The notes under the pieces were generated by a model. That model searched no databases, was not told the DNA's origin, and was given only the letters and a program-made list of their open reading frames with translations. Positions 27,556-35,434 of a stretch of DNA of 64,000 nt are shown here, piece after piece. Every line of letters begins with the position of its first letter. The first letter of the stretch is position 1. This stretch comes from Mucilaginibacter terrenus (GTDB lineage Bacteria > Bacteroidota > Bacteroidia > Sphingobacteriales > Sphingobacteriaceae). The position numbers were made by a program, and so were the translations under genes. The DNA lies in contig NZ_QWDE01000002.1 of the NCBI RefSeq assembly GCF_003432065.1, positions 682,001 to 746,000 on the forward strand. Direction: 5' to 3'.

Positions 27556-28137
27556 ATGGAAGCCGATAAAATTAAAGACAGCATAAAGAGGGCATCGCAG
27601 GAACTGTTCCGAAAATTCGGCTATCATAAAACCAGCGTTAACGAGATTGCTAAGCGGGCAAAAATTGCTAAAGCAACCATTTACAAATACTTCGACAGTA
27701 AGGAAGCTATACTACATGTATTGCTGATGGACTATATAAAGGTTAGTGTTGATGAACTGATAAACACCGACGCGCCGGAGATGGATGAGGAGAAGCATCT
27801 GAGCAACCTCATCATGAAAACCTGCCGCCTCAGCTATACCGTTTGCAACGAGTTTATAGGCTGGGACTTTATTCGCGAAAGCACCAACTCACAGGATTTT
27901 CTTAAAAACCTTTCTAATGAATTAGAGGAACTGCTGGTGCAATCTTTTACCCAGCTTGCAGGCATCCGCAAGCACGAGACCTATCAGCAGCGGCTACGCT
28001 TCCTGATAAAATGCAGTAAGAACATCGTATTTAGCTTTGCATTCACCTCCGTAAGCGACAGCGACGTACGCAAAAATTTCGTATCCTTCCAAAAAGAGAT
28101 ATTGCCTTACCTCGTAAAAGCGGCTATACTGGTTTAA
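27556..28137 (+). CDS. TetR family transcriptional regulator
   Basis: 193 residues. The N-terminal HTH (about 10-55) reads FRKFGYHKTSVNEIAKRAKI and AKATIYKYFDSKEAIL, a textbook TetR domain; the C-terminal ligand domain is all-helical and not similar to a known subclass I can name. It is the last gene of the pheS cluster. A perfect palindrome of operator geometry lies 76 nt past its stop (28214-28235), on the promoter of a short ORF, and is a plausible binding site. Confidence 0.9.
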   Translation: MEADKIKDSIKRASQELFRKFGYHKTSVNEIAKRAKIAKATIYKYFDSKEAILHVLLMDYIKVSVDELINTDAPEMDEEKHLSNLIMKTCRLSYTVCNEFIGWDFIRESTNSQDFLKNLSNELEELLVQSFTQLAGIRKHETYQQRLRFLIKCSKNIVFSFAFTSVSDSDVRKNFVSFQKEILPYLVKAAILV

Positions 28138-28194
28138 ACCATGTGGTGAAATGATACCTAAAGAACTGACGTCCCAAATAAATCAAAATACCGT

Positions 28195-28226
28195 TTTGGT
28201 TTTTGGTATAGTATTTACTATGTTTG
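28195..28226 (+). promoter_or_regulatory. Promoter of the 35-codon ORF
   Basis: TTTG at 28195-28198, 20-nt spacer, TATGTTTG at 28219-28226: both boxes match consensus. The predicted start of transcription is around 28233, giving a leader of about 14 nt. Confidence 0.6.
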
Positions 28227-28235
28227 CATAGTAAA
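28214..28235. promoter_or_regulatory. Candidate TetR operator palindrome
   Basis: Perfect 9-bp arms TTTACTATG and CATAGTAAA separated by TTTG, 22 bp in all. It overlaps the whole -7 box (28219-28226), so bound repressor would block transcription. It lies between the TetR gene and the 35-codon ORF. Which protein binds it is inferred from position. Confidence 0.6.
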
Positions 28236-28246
28236 ACATCACTACC

Positions 28247-28354
28247 ATGAGCCAGGAACTAATAGACTTTTCAGACCAGATAGACGAGCAGGTTGAAATA
28301 GACAGCTTTATTATTGAAGTTTACTTTGATAAGCTGCTAAGCTTTTTCTTGTAA
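28247..28354 (+). CDS. 35-residue ORF behind a regulated promoter (possible microprotein)
   Basis: The ORF encodes MSQELIDFSDQIDEQV followed by a hydrophobic C-terminus ending LLSFFL; net charge is strongly negative. Support comes from context: a consensus promoter with an overlapping palindrome immediately upstream and an ATG at the expected distance. No Shine-Dalgarno sequence and no recognised family. It could also be a chance ORF in a regulated non-coding transcript. Confidence 0.4.
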   Translation: MSQELIDFSDQIDEQVEIDSFIIEVYFDKLLSFFL

Positions 28355-28467
28355 TTCTTTTTTAAATGAGGCCGGTGAAAGGTTAATGTGATTAGCCTGT
28401 GTTGGTGACTTTTGCCTTTAAATTCCTGTAGCATTTGCTTTAAATGCAACGTTGAAATTCTGTCTAT

Positions 28468-28508
28468 TCTAAAATTCTGAAAATTCTGATTCAGACATGT
28501 ACCTTTGC
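28468..28508 (+). repeat. Dispersed repeat with promoter, copy A (upstream of rlmD)
   Basis: Shares about 37 aligned positions with 46391-46429, with roughly five mismatches (core AATTCTGAAAATTCTGATTC). It ends in TACCTTTG (28500-28507), a -7 box, with TTCTG 20 nt before it. Copy B has the same spacing. Confidence 0.6.
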
Positions 28509-28514
28509 ATCCTT

Positions 28515-29942
28515 ATGGGCAGAGGCGGAAAAAAATTCAGCAACAAGTTTTTCGAGAACGTACAGGTAATTGATATTGCCGAAGAAGGTAAAGGAGTGGG
28601 CAAGACCGATGACCTTGTACTTTTTATTGAAAAAGCTGTTCCCGGAGATATTGCCGATGTTGAGGTATACCGCGCTAAAAAGAACTTTGGCGAAGCAAAG
28701 ATAACCCGGCTTGTTCAACCATCTGAGCACCGTACCACACCCTTTTGCGAGCATTTTGGTACGTGCGGTGGCTGCAAGTGGCAGCACATGACGTATGAAG
28801 CCCAATTAAAATTCAAGCAAAAAGCTGTGCACGATGCTTTGTCGCGCCTGGCCAAGATAGAGGTGGCCCATATGGATGCCATAGTACCATCTCCTGCCGA
28901 TCGCTACTACCGCAATAAACTGGAGTTTACCTTCTCTAACAAACGCTGGTTGTATGATGGCGAAAACAGGGAGGATGTACAGCTGGATATGAACGCGCTC
29001 GGCTTTCATATCCCGGGCAGGTTTGATAAGATATTAGACGTGAAGCATTGCTACCTGCAGGGCGACCCATCTAACTATCTCCGCAACAGCATAAACCTTT
29101 TTGCCAGGGAGCAGGGCATTAGTTACTACGATGTACGCGAACATACCGGCGCATTGCGCAACCTGGTAATTCGCACTTCTTATACAGGTGAGATCATGGT
29201 AATTGTAGTGTTCGCCCATGCTACCGAAGATGAGGTTAACGCGGTGATGGGTTTTGTTGATGCCAATTTTCCGCAAATAACGTCCCTGTTATACATACTT
29301 AATACCAAGAAGAACGACACCATATTTGACCAGGAGGTAATCAGCTGGAAAGGGCCCGAATACATACATGAGGAGATGCCGAACGGAAATGGCGACGTCA
29401 TTAAATTTAGAGTTGGTCCTAAATCTTTTTACCAGACCAACTCCATACAGGCGCTGAGGTTGTACCAGATTACCCGCGACTTCGCCGGGTTTACAGGAAA
29501 TGAGTTGGTTTATGACCTTTACACCGGTGCAGGTACCATCGCCAATTTTATTGCAGCCCACGTGCGGCAGGTGGTAGGAGTAGAGTATGTCCCTTCGGCC
29601 ATTGAGGATGCGAAAGTTAACTCGGCCATCAACAACATCACCAACACTAAATTTTACGCGGGCGATATGAAGGATGTACTGGTGCCGGAGTTTGTTGCCG
29701 AGCACGGCAAACCGGACGTGATCATTACCGATCCGCCGCGCGCCGGCATGCACCCTGATGTAGTGGCCCGCCTGATGGAGATAGAAGCACCAAAGATTGT
29801 ATATGTAAGCTGTAACACGGCCACCCAGGCCCGCGATTTACTTGTACTTAAGGAAAAGTACGACACTGTTAAGATACAGCCGGTAGACATGTTCCCTCAT
29901 ACTCAGCATGTAGAGAACGTTGTCTTGCTGATTTTGAGGTAA
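28515..29942 (+). CDS. rlmD: 23S rRNA (uracil-C5)-methyltransferase, RlmD/TrmA family
   Basis: 475-residue SAM-dependent RNA methyltransferase. N-terminal TRAM domain (about 12-65), an iron-sulfur Cys cluster (CEHFGTCGGCKWQH), the SAM-binding fold with LVYDLYTGAGTIANFIA, and catalytic Cys in YVSCNTATQARDL; IITDPPRAGMHPDV is the IDPPR motif. The ATG at 28515 (MGRGGKKFSNK) is chosen because an in-frame ATG at 28497 lies upstream of and inside the -7 box TACCTTTG. RlmD and RlmCD are hard to separate by sequence, so the exact uridine is not certain. Confidence 0.88.
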   Translation: MGRGGKKFSNKFFENVQVIDIAEEGKGVGKTDDLVLFIEKAVPGDIADVEVYRAKKNFGEAKITRLVQPSEHRTTPFCEHFGTCGGCKWQHMTYEAQLKFKQKAVHDALSRLAKIEVAHMDAIVPSPADRYYRNKLEFTFSNKRWLYDGENREDVQLDMNALGFHIPGRFDKILDVKHCYLQGDPSNYLRNSINLFAREQGISYYDVREHTGALRNLVIRTSYTGEIMVIVVFAHATEDEVNAVMGFVDANFPQITSLLYILNTKKNDTIFDQEVISWKGPEYIHEEMPNGNGDVIKFRVGPKSFYQTNSIQALRLYQITRDFAGFTGNELVYDLYTGAGTIANFIAAHVRQVVGVEYVPSAIEDAKVNSAINNITNTKFYAGDMKDVLVPEFVAEHGKPDVIITDPPRAGMHPDVVARLMEIEAPKIVYVSCNTATQARDLLVLKEKYDTVKIQPVDMFPHTQHVENVVLLILR

Positions 29943-29966
29943 CTATGTAATTGTATTTTCTTTTGA

Positions 29967-29974
29967 TACCTTTG
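29967..29974 (+). promoter_or_regulatory. Putative -7 promoter box for the hybrid kinase
   Basis: TACCTTTG (TAnnTTTG), 40 nt before the ATG at 30015. No convincing -33. Confidence 0.35.
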
Positions 29975-30014
29975 TTCGTCAATGGCGTATGTCGCCCAAC
30001 CTAATTAATGACGA

Positions 30015-31805
30015 ATGGATTCACAATTACCTTTTTGGAATTTTTCGCTTAAAAGGGTTGTTGATCGCGAGCCTGATTCTCTCAAACGGGCACGGATTCG
30101 TATTGTATTAGTTACGCTGGTGCTTACATTGTTAAAGCTGGTGATAGGCGTTCCGCTGGTTGTTCACGGGATGTTAGACCATCAATTGCACCGCTCCATT
30201 TTCATCTTCGTGATGTTTGCGTTTTTAACCAAATATGTGCTTTGGCGTCCTCAGCATGTGCTCCTGGTATCGCACATCATTATCTTATCCGGTTTGTTCG
30301 CGATATGGACCTCGGTGGTAATTTACGGTCAGGTACTCAACTTGCTTACCGTTCAGTTTGTATTTATGGTGACGTTTGTGGGGTACTATCTCATCAACAA
30401 CAGGTTTGCTGTAGTTTATAGCGTAGTAGCTATCGCACCGGTGATGATGTACCTTGTTGCCAATCATGATCCCACATGGCGGCTGGACCGTGTTCCGCAA
30501 GGGTTGCCCTCCCCGGGTTTTGAGATCATCGCGTTGATGAACTTTTCTACTATGGTGTACATCCATTACCTTTTCTACAGGGCGTTTAAAGACAACATTG
30601 CGGAAAAGGAGGAGCTTAATAAACAACTGGAAGCCACCATTGCAGAAACTAAAGCGCTTGCAGAATCAAGGTCTGTTTTCCTTTCTACCATGTCGCACGA
30701 ATTGCGTACCCCGTTGAATGCTGTAATTGGTATGGCCAATTTGGTAATGGATACAGCTACCAAAGAACAGGCAGAGAATTTAGATATTCTTGAGTTTTCG
30801 GCTAACAGTTTGCTGACCCTTGTGAATGACATTTTGGATTATAATAAAGGTGAGAACGGTAAGATAGAGCTGGAGGCAATCCCGGTAAACTTAACCGGGC
30901 TGATCCATGGGGTATGCTCGGGGCTTCAGCATAAAGCAAAAGATAAAGGCTTTCAGTTGGTGATGGACGTTGATGAACAGCTGAAAGGACAATGGGTAAT
31001 TACCGACCCAACAAGGCTAACACAGATTATTTACAATTTAGCAGGTAATGCAATAAAGTTTACCGAAGAGGGTAGCGTAACTGTGCACGCAAGTGTGGTT
31101 TCTGAAGATTTTGGTACGCTAAAAGTTCGTTTTTATGTAGCCGATACTGGTATCGGCATTGCACCGCAAAGGCAACAGGCCATCTTCGATCCCTTTGTTC
31201 AGGCATCTTCAGACACTACCCGGCACTATGGCGGAACCGGGCTAGGGCTTGCCATTGTTAAGCGGCTCCTCAAGCTGTTCAATACTGATATATTACTGGA
31301 AAGCGTTCCGGGTGAAGGGTCTGTTTTCTCATTCGAAATAGCTTTTGAGTCTTATTTAGGGGCAGTTAAGCCGGTGTCTTCCAAGCCGGTATCAATGGGA
31401 ACGCTTCCCGGTCTCAATATACTTATAGCAGAAGATAATCCAATAAATGCATTGTTAATCAATAAGTTGCTATCCAAATGGGAGGTAACTGCTGTAGTCA
31501 CCCGTAATGGGCAGGAGGCTGTTGAACAGGTGTCAAGCCATACCTTTGACGGCGTACTGATGGATCTGCATATGCCGGTAATGGACGGTTATAATGCTGC
31601 TTTAGCTATAAGGGCAATGAGTGACCCTATTAAAGCAGGGCTGCCAATTATTGCATTAACCGCATCAGTTGCTATAAATGTTTATGATAAGATAAATGCA
31701 GCAGGAATGAACGATTATCTTTCTAAGCCTTTCCAGCCGGCAGCACTTTATCAAAAACTATCGCTTTTGCATGCTACAAAGTTAGGTTCAGCCATGACGG
31801 GGTAA
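30015..31805 (+). CDS. Hybrid sensor histidine kinase / response regulator
   Basis: 596 residues. Six or so membrane helices at about 28-190, with no large periplasmic domain, suggest sensing in or near the membrane. A short coiled coil leads to HisKA with His228 in FLSTMSHELRTPLNAVIG; the HATPase has NLAGNAIKF, DTGIGI and GTGLGLAIVKRL. A receiver domain follows (468-590) with Asp517 in LMDLHMPVMDGY and Lys in YLSKPF. No output or HPt domain is fused or adjacent, so the partner is unknown. It is monocistronic and ends exactly next to the stop of the convergent SDR gene. Confidence 0.92.
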   Translation: MDSQLPFWNFSLKRVVDREPDSLKRARIRIVLVTLVLTLLKLVIGVPLVVHGMLDHQLHRSIFIFVMFAFLTKYVLWRPQHVLLVSHIIILSGLFAIWTSVVIYGQVLNLLTVQFVFMVTFVGYYLINNRFAVVYSVVAIAPVMMYLVANHDPTWRLDRVPQGLPSPGFEIIALMNFSTMVYIHYLFYRAFKDNIAEKEELNKQLEATIAETKALAESRSVFLSTMSHELRTPLNAVIGMANLVMDTATKEQAENLDILEFSANSLLTLVNDILDYNKGENGKIELEAIPVNLTGLIHGVCSGLQHKAKDKGFQLVMDVDEQLKGQWVITDPTRLTQIIYNLAGNAIKFTEEGSVTVHASVVSEDFGTLKVRFYVADTGIGIAPQRQQAIFDPFVQASSDTTRHYGGTGLGLAIVKRLLKLFNTDILLESVPGEGSVFSFEIAFESYLGAVKPVSSKPVSMGTLPGLNILIAEDNPINALLINKLLSKWEVTAVVTRNGQEAVEQVSSHTFDGVLMDLHMPVMDGYNAALAIRAMSDPIKAGLPIIALTASVAINVYDKINAAGMNDYLSKPFQPAALYQKLSLLHATKLGSAMTG

Positions 31806-32786
31806 CTAAACCTGCACTCCGCTCCTGTAGCTTTCGCATATCTCCCTGATAGAATCGCTTAGCGGTTTAAACTCAAAGTTTACCGCTTGTTTTATCTTGC
31901 TGTTATCAAAGTTACGGCTTACTGATGCGGCCCGAGCGCTTGTTTTGTCTATAGACGGATCGCTCCCGGTAACTTTGCCCCATATTGATGCCCCGCGCCA
32001 GGCTACTTCCAGCATCCAGGGCCTGGCTAGTTTCTTGGGCGGCTCAACGCCCAGGCAAGTAGCTATTTCATTAAATATTTGTTGATAAGCGCGGTTTTCA
32101 GCATTTATGATAAAGCGTTCTGCCGTTATGTTACTCTCCATCAGCAATATCATACATTTAGCAACATCCTGTACATCAACAAAACCCATAATACCGCCGC
32201 TATAGTATTTCAGTCCTTTACGGATGGTCTCAAATAATTGGCCGCTCCCTTCTATTCCGGCGCTGGTGCCAATTATAATGCTTGGGTTTACAATTACTGC
32301 ATCTAATCCTTCAGCTATGCCGCGCCAAACCTCCATTTCGCTTTCCAGCTTAGATATAGCGTAGCCGTCCTCTTCGGTGGTGGGGTCCAGGTGATGGTTT
32401 TCTGTAATTTGTTCGCCGGGCTTAGCTTCACCCACGGCAGCAACTGAGCTGGTGTGTACCATTCGGATGTTACGTTCAACGCAAAGGTCTACCAGGTTAG
32501 CTGTGCCTTTAACATTGGTCAGTATCATCGGCTCTTTATCAGCGGCTTTTAGTGATACCCAGGCAGCGCAATTGTAAACCTGAGTAATTCCCTCCAGCGC
32601 GTTTTCCAGCGCGAAGAGATCCATCAGATCGGCCTCAACCCATTCTATCTGTGCCGAATAAGGTAGCAGTATCTCCGGGAGGGTTGACGAAGCCCTTTTT
32701 GTACAGCGCAAATTGTTGCCACGCAGCAGCAACTCTTTAGCCAGTTCTGCACCCAAAAAACCCGTAGCGCCTGTAACCAATATCAT
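31806..32786 (-). CDS. NAD(P)-dependent epimerase/dehydratase (extended SDR)
   Basis: 326 residues with the Rossmann start MILVTGATGFLGAELAKELL, an Asp-containing WVEADLMD segment, VHTSSVAAVG and the catalytic pair Tyr-xxx-Lys in DGYAISKLESE. This is the dihydroflavonol reductase-like extended SDR group; substrate cannot be deduced. Its stop codon abuts that of the convergent histidine kinase, and it is divergent from the arginase-fold gene across a repeat-rich spacer. Confidence 0.88.
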   Translation of the reverse strand: MILVTGATGFLGAELAKELLLRGNNLRCTKRASSTLPEILLPYSAQIEWVEADLMDLFALENALEGITQVYNCAAWVSLKAADKEPMILTNVKGTANLVDLCVERNIRMVHTSSVAAVGEAKPGEQITENHHLDPTTEEDGYAISKLESEMEVWRGIAEGLDAVIVNPSIIIGTSAGIEGSGQLFETIRKGLKYYSGGIMGFVDVQDVAKCMILLMESNITAERFIINAENRAYQQIFNEIATCLGVEPPKKLARPWMLEVAWRGASIWGKVTGSDPSIDKTSARAASVSRNFDNSKIKQAVNFEFKPLSDSIREICESYRSGVQV

Positions 32787-32790
32787 TCGT

Positions 32791-32857
32791 CAAATATGCA
32801 CATTTGCTCATCAATACATCTGCACATCAATAAAAATCTGCACATTTGCACATCACC
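32791..32857. repeat. Cluster of short GCACAT repeats in a divergent spacer
   Basis: Four GCACAT units in 67 bp, in the contexts ATATGCACATTT, ATCTGCACATCA, ATCTGCACATTT and TTTGCACATCAC. Similar sequence occurs in the spacers near 7205 (TTTGCACATCTGCATATC). Confidence 0.55.
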
Positions 32858-32874
32858 ACAGCTGCATATTAAAC

Positions 32875-34056
32875 ATGTCTTTAGCCGATTTTTTCACACC
32901 GATTGACTTAAAAAAGATGCTGCCAAAAGGGGGCTATTTTACCAGCCAGCTTGGTGACAAGATCAACCATCATTCAGTAGCTTTCCCTGATTTGGAAGAA
33001 AAAACCGATATCGCTATTATCGGTGTAATGGATGACCGCAATGCCGTTAATAATTCCGGCTGTGCGCTGGCGCCCGACTATGTGCGTGAGAAACTTTATC
33101 AATTACACGAGGGCGCTTACAAGACAAATATTGTAGATCTCGGCAACATAGTAAGGGGTGAAAAGGTAACCGATACGTATTACGCACTGAAGACGGTTGT
33201 TGAGGAATTACTTAAAAAAGATATTGTTCCGCTAATAATTGGCGGAGGGCAAGACCTTACCTATGCGCAGTATTTGGGTTATGAAAAGCTTGAGCAGAAA
33301 GTAGATGTGCTGGTTGTTGATGCACAGTTTGACCTGGAAGACGATGGTTTTCACGACAGCATCGAGACCACCTCGGCCGGATACCTGAACAAGATTTTCC
33401 TTCACGAACCAAATTACCTGTTCAACTTTAGTAACTTGGGTTATCAAACGTATCTGAACAGCCAGGATAGCCTTACGGTTATGGGTAAGCTGTACTTTGA
33501 CGCGCACCGCCTTGGCGAACTTGCGGGGAATATTACGGTTACAGAGCCTGTTATCCGTAATGCAAATATGGTAAGCTTTGATATGGGTGCCATTCGTTCG
33601 TCAGATGCTGCCGGAAATGCAAATGCTAAACCCAATGGTTTTTACGGGGAAGACGCCTGCCAAATATGCCGTTATGCGGGCTTTAGCGACAAACTTACTT
33701 CAATAGGTTTTTATGAGTTCAACCCCGCTTACGATAGTAATGGACAAACTGCCATGCTGCTCTCCCAAATGGTGTGGTATTTTATAGACGGCTTTTATAA
33801 CCGGAAGAAGGATTTTCCGCTTAATCCAAAATCACAGTACCTCATCTATAAAACCAGCCTTAAGCATGAAGACCACGAGTTGGTGTTTGTAAAAAGCAAG
33901 AAAAGCGACCGTTGGTGGATGCAGGTACCTTATCCAACAGGCGGATCTAAAAACGAGCGTTTTCACCTGGTACCGTGTCGCTACGAAGATTATAAGACAG
34001 CCCGCTCCGGCGAGATGCCCGACCTTTGGTGGCGCACTTACCAAAAGTTGAACTAA
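32875..34056 (+). CDS. Arginase-fold (formimidoylglutamase-like) protein with altered metal site
   Basis: 393 residues from the ATG at 32875 (MSLADFFTPIDLKKMLPKGG); earlier in-frame sequence is repeat DNA and the SDR start region. The ureohydrolase pattern is kept: TDIAIIGVMDDRN, PLIIGGGQDLTY, VLVVDAQFDL and VSFDMGAIRSSDA. In active arginases and agmatinases these read GG(D/N)H, DAHxD and SxDxD; here His becomes Gln twice and the last Asp becomes Gly. Such proteins are usually annotated as formimidoylglutamase in Bacteroidota, but loss of Mn ligands argues against the standard chemistry. No hut genes are nearby. Confidence 0.75.
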   Translation: MSLADFFTPIDLKKMLPKGGYFTSQLGDKINHHSVAFPDLEEKTDIAIIGVMDDRNAVNNSGCALAPDYVREKLYQLHEGAYKTNIVDLGNIVRGEKVTDTYYALKTVVEELLKKDIVPLIIGGGQDLTYAQYLGYEKLEQKVDVLVVDAQFDLEDDGFHDSIETTSAGYLNKIFLHEPNYLFNFSNLGYQTYLNSQDSLTVMGKLYFDAHRLGELAGNITVTEPVIRNANMVSFDMGAIRSSDAAGNANAKPNGFYGEDACQICRYAGFSDKLTSIGFYEFNPAYDSNGQTAMLLSQMVWYFIDGFYNRKKDFPLNPKSQYLIYKTSLKHEDHELVFVKSKKSDRWWMQVPYPTGGSKNERFHLVPCRYEDYKTARSGEMPDLWWRTYQKLN

Positions 34057-34106
34057 GCCGCAATCTGCTGGCTGTTTAGCCGTTATAAAAATTTACTTAT
34101 TAATAC

Positions 34107-35282
34107 ATGAAGAACTTTTTCCTGGGCCTGATTGCCTTATTGCCTGCGGTGGCATTTGCACAAAATTCACAACCATTTACCGTAAAAGGGAAGGTTGGTA
34201 ATATAAATGCGCCCGCTATGGCTTACCTGGCTTACCGTTTAGGTGCAAACACGGTTACCGACTCTGTAGTGCTTAAGAACGGCGAGTTTGTATTTACGGG
34301 CGAAGTAATGAACCCGGTAAATGCTACATTGATGCTGGACTATAAAGGGTTAGGGTTTCAAAAATATGTTCAGCAAAACTTTCCTCAGGGAGGAATGCCT
34401 ATTGCCGGTGCAGATTACCTCCCGTTTTATGTAGAAAAAGGCATCATTAATCTTGTGGCTACCGACTCTTTGAAAAACGCAAAAATCACCGGTTCTAAAC
34501 TGAATGATGATGATGCAAGGCTTAAAACGCAGCTTAAACCTATCATAGCAGAAGCGCAAACAATAAGTAAAGAAGCACAGAAAGCTACTGCTGCACAGCA
34601 GCAATCAGCAGCTTTTCAAAACAGTATGCAAAGCAGGTTTAAAGCCTTGCAGGACAAACAGAAAACCGCGCTCCGCTCGTTTATCACGGCTAATCCTGAT
34701 AGTTACCTGAGCTTGCTTGCGCTTACCAGCGTAAGCGGCCCCTCTCCGGACGTGAATGAAGTAGAACCATTGTTTAACGGGTTGTCTGACGAGTTAAAGA
34801 ACTCAGATCAGGGTAAGCAATTAAAATACTCCCTGGATAAATTACGTATCACGGCAATTGGCAGCATGGCTCCCGACTTTACCCAGGAAGATGTTAACGG
34901 TAAACCGGTTAGCCTTTCTTCGTTTAAAGGGAAGTACGTACTTATTGACTTTTGGGCATCATGGTGTGGCCCTTGCCGCCAGGAAAACCCCAATGTAGTG
35001 CGTACCTATAACAAATACAGAGGCAAAAACTTTACCGTACTTGGGGTGTCTTTAGACAGAGAAAACGGTAAAGCAGCATGGCTGGCCGCGATTAAAAGTG
35101 ATGGATTAAACTGGACCCAGGTATCTGACCTTAAATTTTGGGACAACCTTGTGGCGAAACTTTATGGTGTCGAATCTATTCCGCAAAACTTCCTTATAGA
35201 CCCACAAGGTAAAATCATAGCTAAAAATCTTCGCGGCGACGATCTGGATGCTAAATTGGAACAGCTATTCGGTAAGATATAG
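34107..35282 (+). CDS. TlpA-like thiol-disulfide oxidoreductase with DUF4369 domain (copy 1)
   Basis: 391 residues: signal peptide (VAFAQ junction), an N-terminal DUF4369 beta domain (about 24-130), a Gln/Ala-rich helical linker, then a thioredoxin/AhpC-TSA domain with the redox motif WCGPC near residue 289 and the cis-Pro region SIPQNFLID. Periplasmic thiol reduction or a related redox role is expected. It is a tandem paralogue of the gene at 35435; the pair share long identical nucleotide tracts around WCGPC and the VSDLKFWD/LSDLKFWD stretch. Confidence 0.9.
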   Translation: MKNFFLGLIALLPAVAFAQNSQPFTVKGKVGNINAPAMAYLAYRLGANTVTDSVVLKNGEFVFTGEVMNPVNATLMLDYKGLGFQKYVQQNFPQGGMPIAGADYLPFYVEKGIINLVATDSLKNAKITGSKLNDDDARLKTQLKPIIAEAQTISKEAQKATAAQQQSAAFQNSMQSRFKALQDKQKTALRSFITANPDSYLSLLALTSVSGPSPDVNEVEPLFNGLSDELKNSDQGKQLKYSLDKLRITAIGSMAPDFTQEDVNGKPVSLSSFKGKYVLIDFWASWCGPCRQENPNVVRTYNKYRGKNFTVLGVSLDRENGKAAWLAAIKSDGLNWTQVSDLKFWDNLVAKLYGVESIPQNFLIDPQGKIIAKNLRGDDLDAKLEQLFGKI

Positions 35283-35434
35283 CTTTATGTGAAATAGAGT
35301 TGTATAGTATTGGTTGGGCATAACCCTTATGCTTGCGTCTTCGCATTGTCGATTATGTCACCCATTAGTTATATTAAAGCAAGGCTTTGATTTTTAAGCT
35401 TAAAGCACCATATTAGGCCTTAAAATACATATAC

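Noticed and set aside
28497..28514. Earlier ATG for rlmD
   Set aside because: It lies upstream of and inside the -7 box; the ATG at 28515 gives the usual N-terminus.
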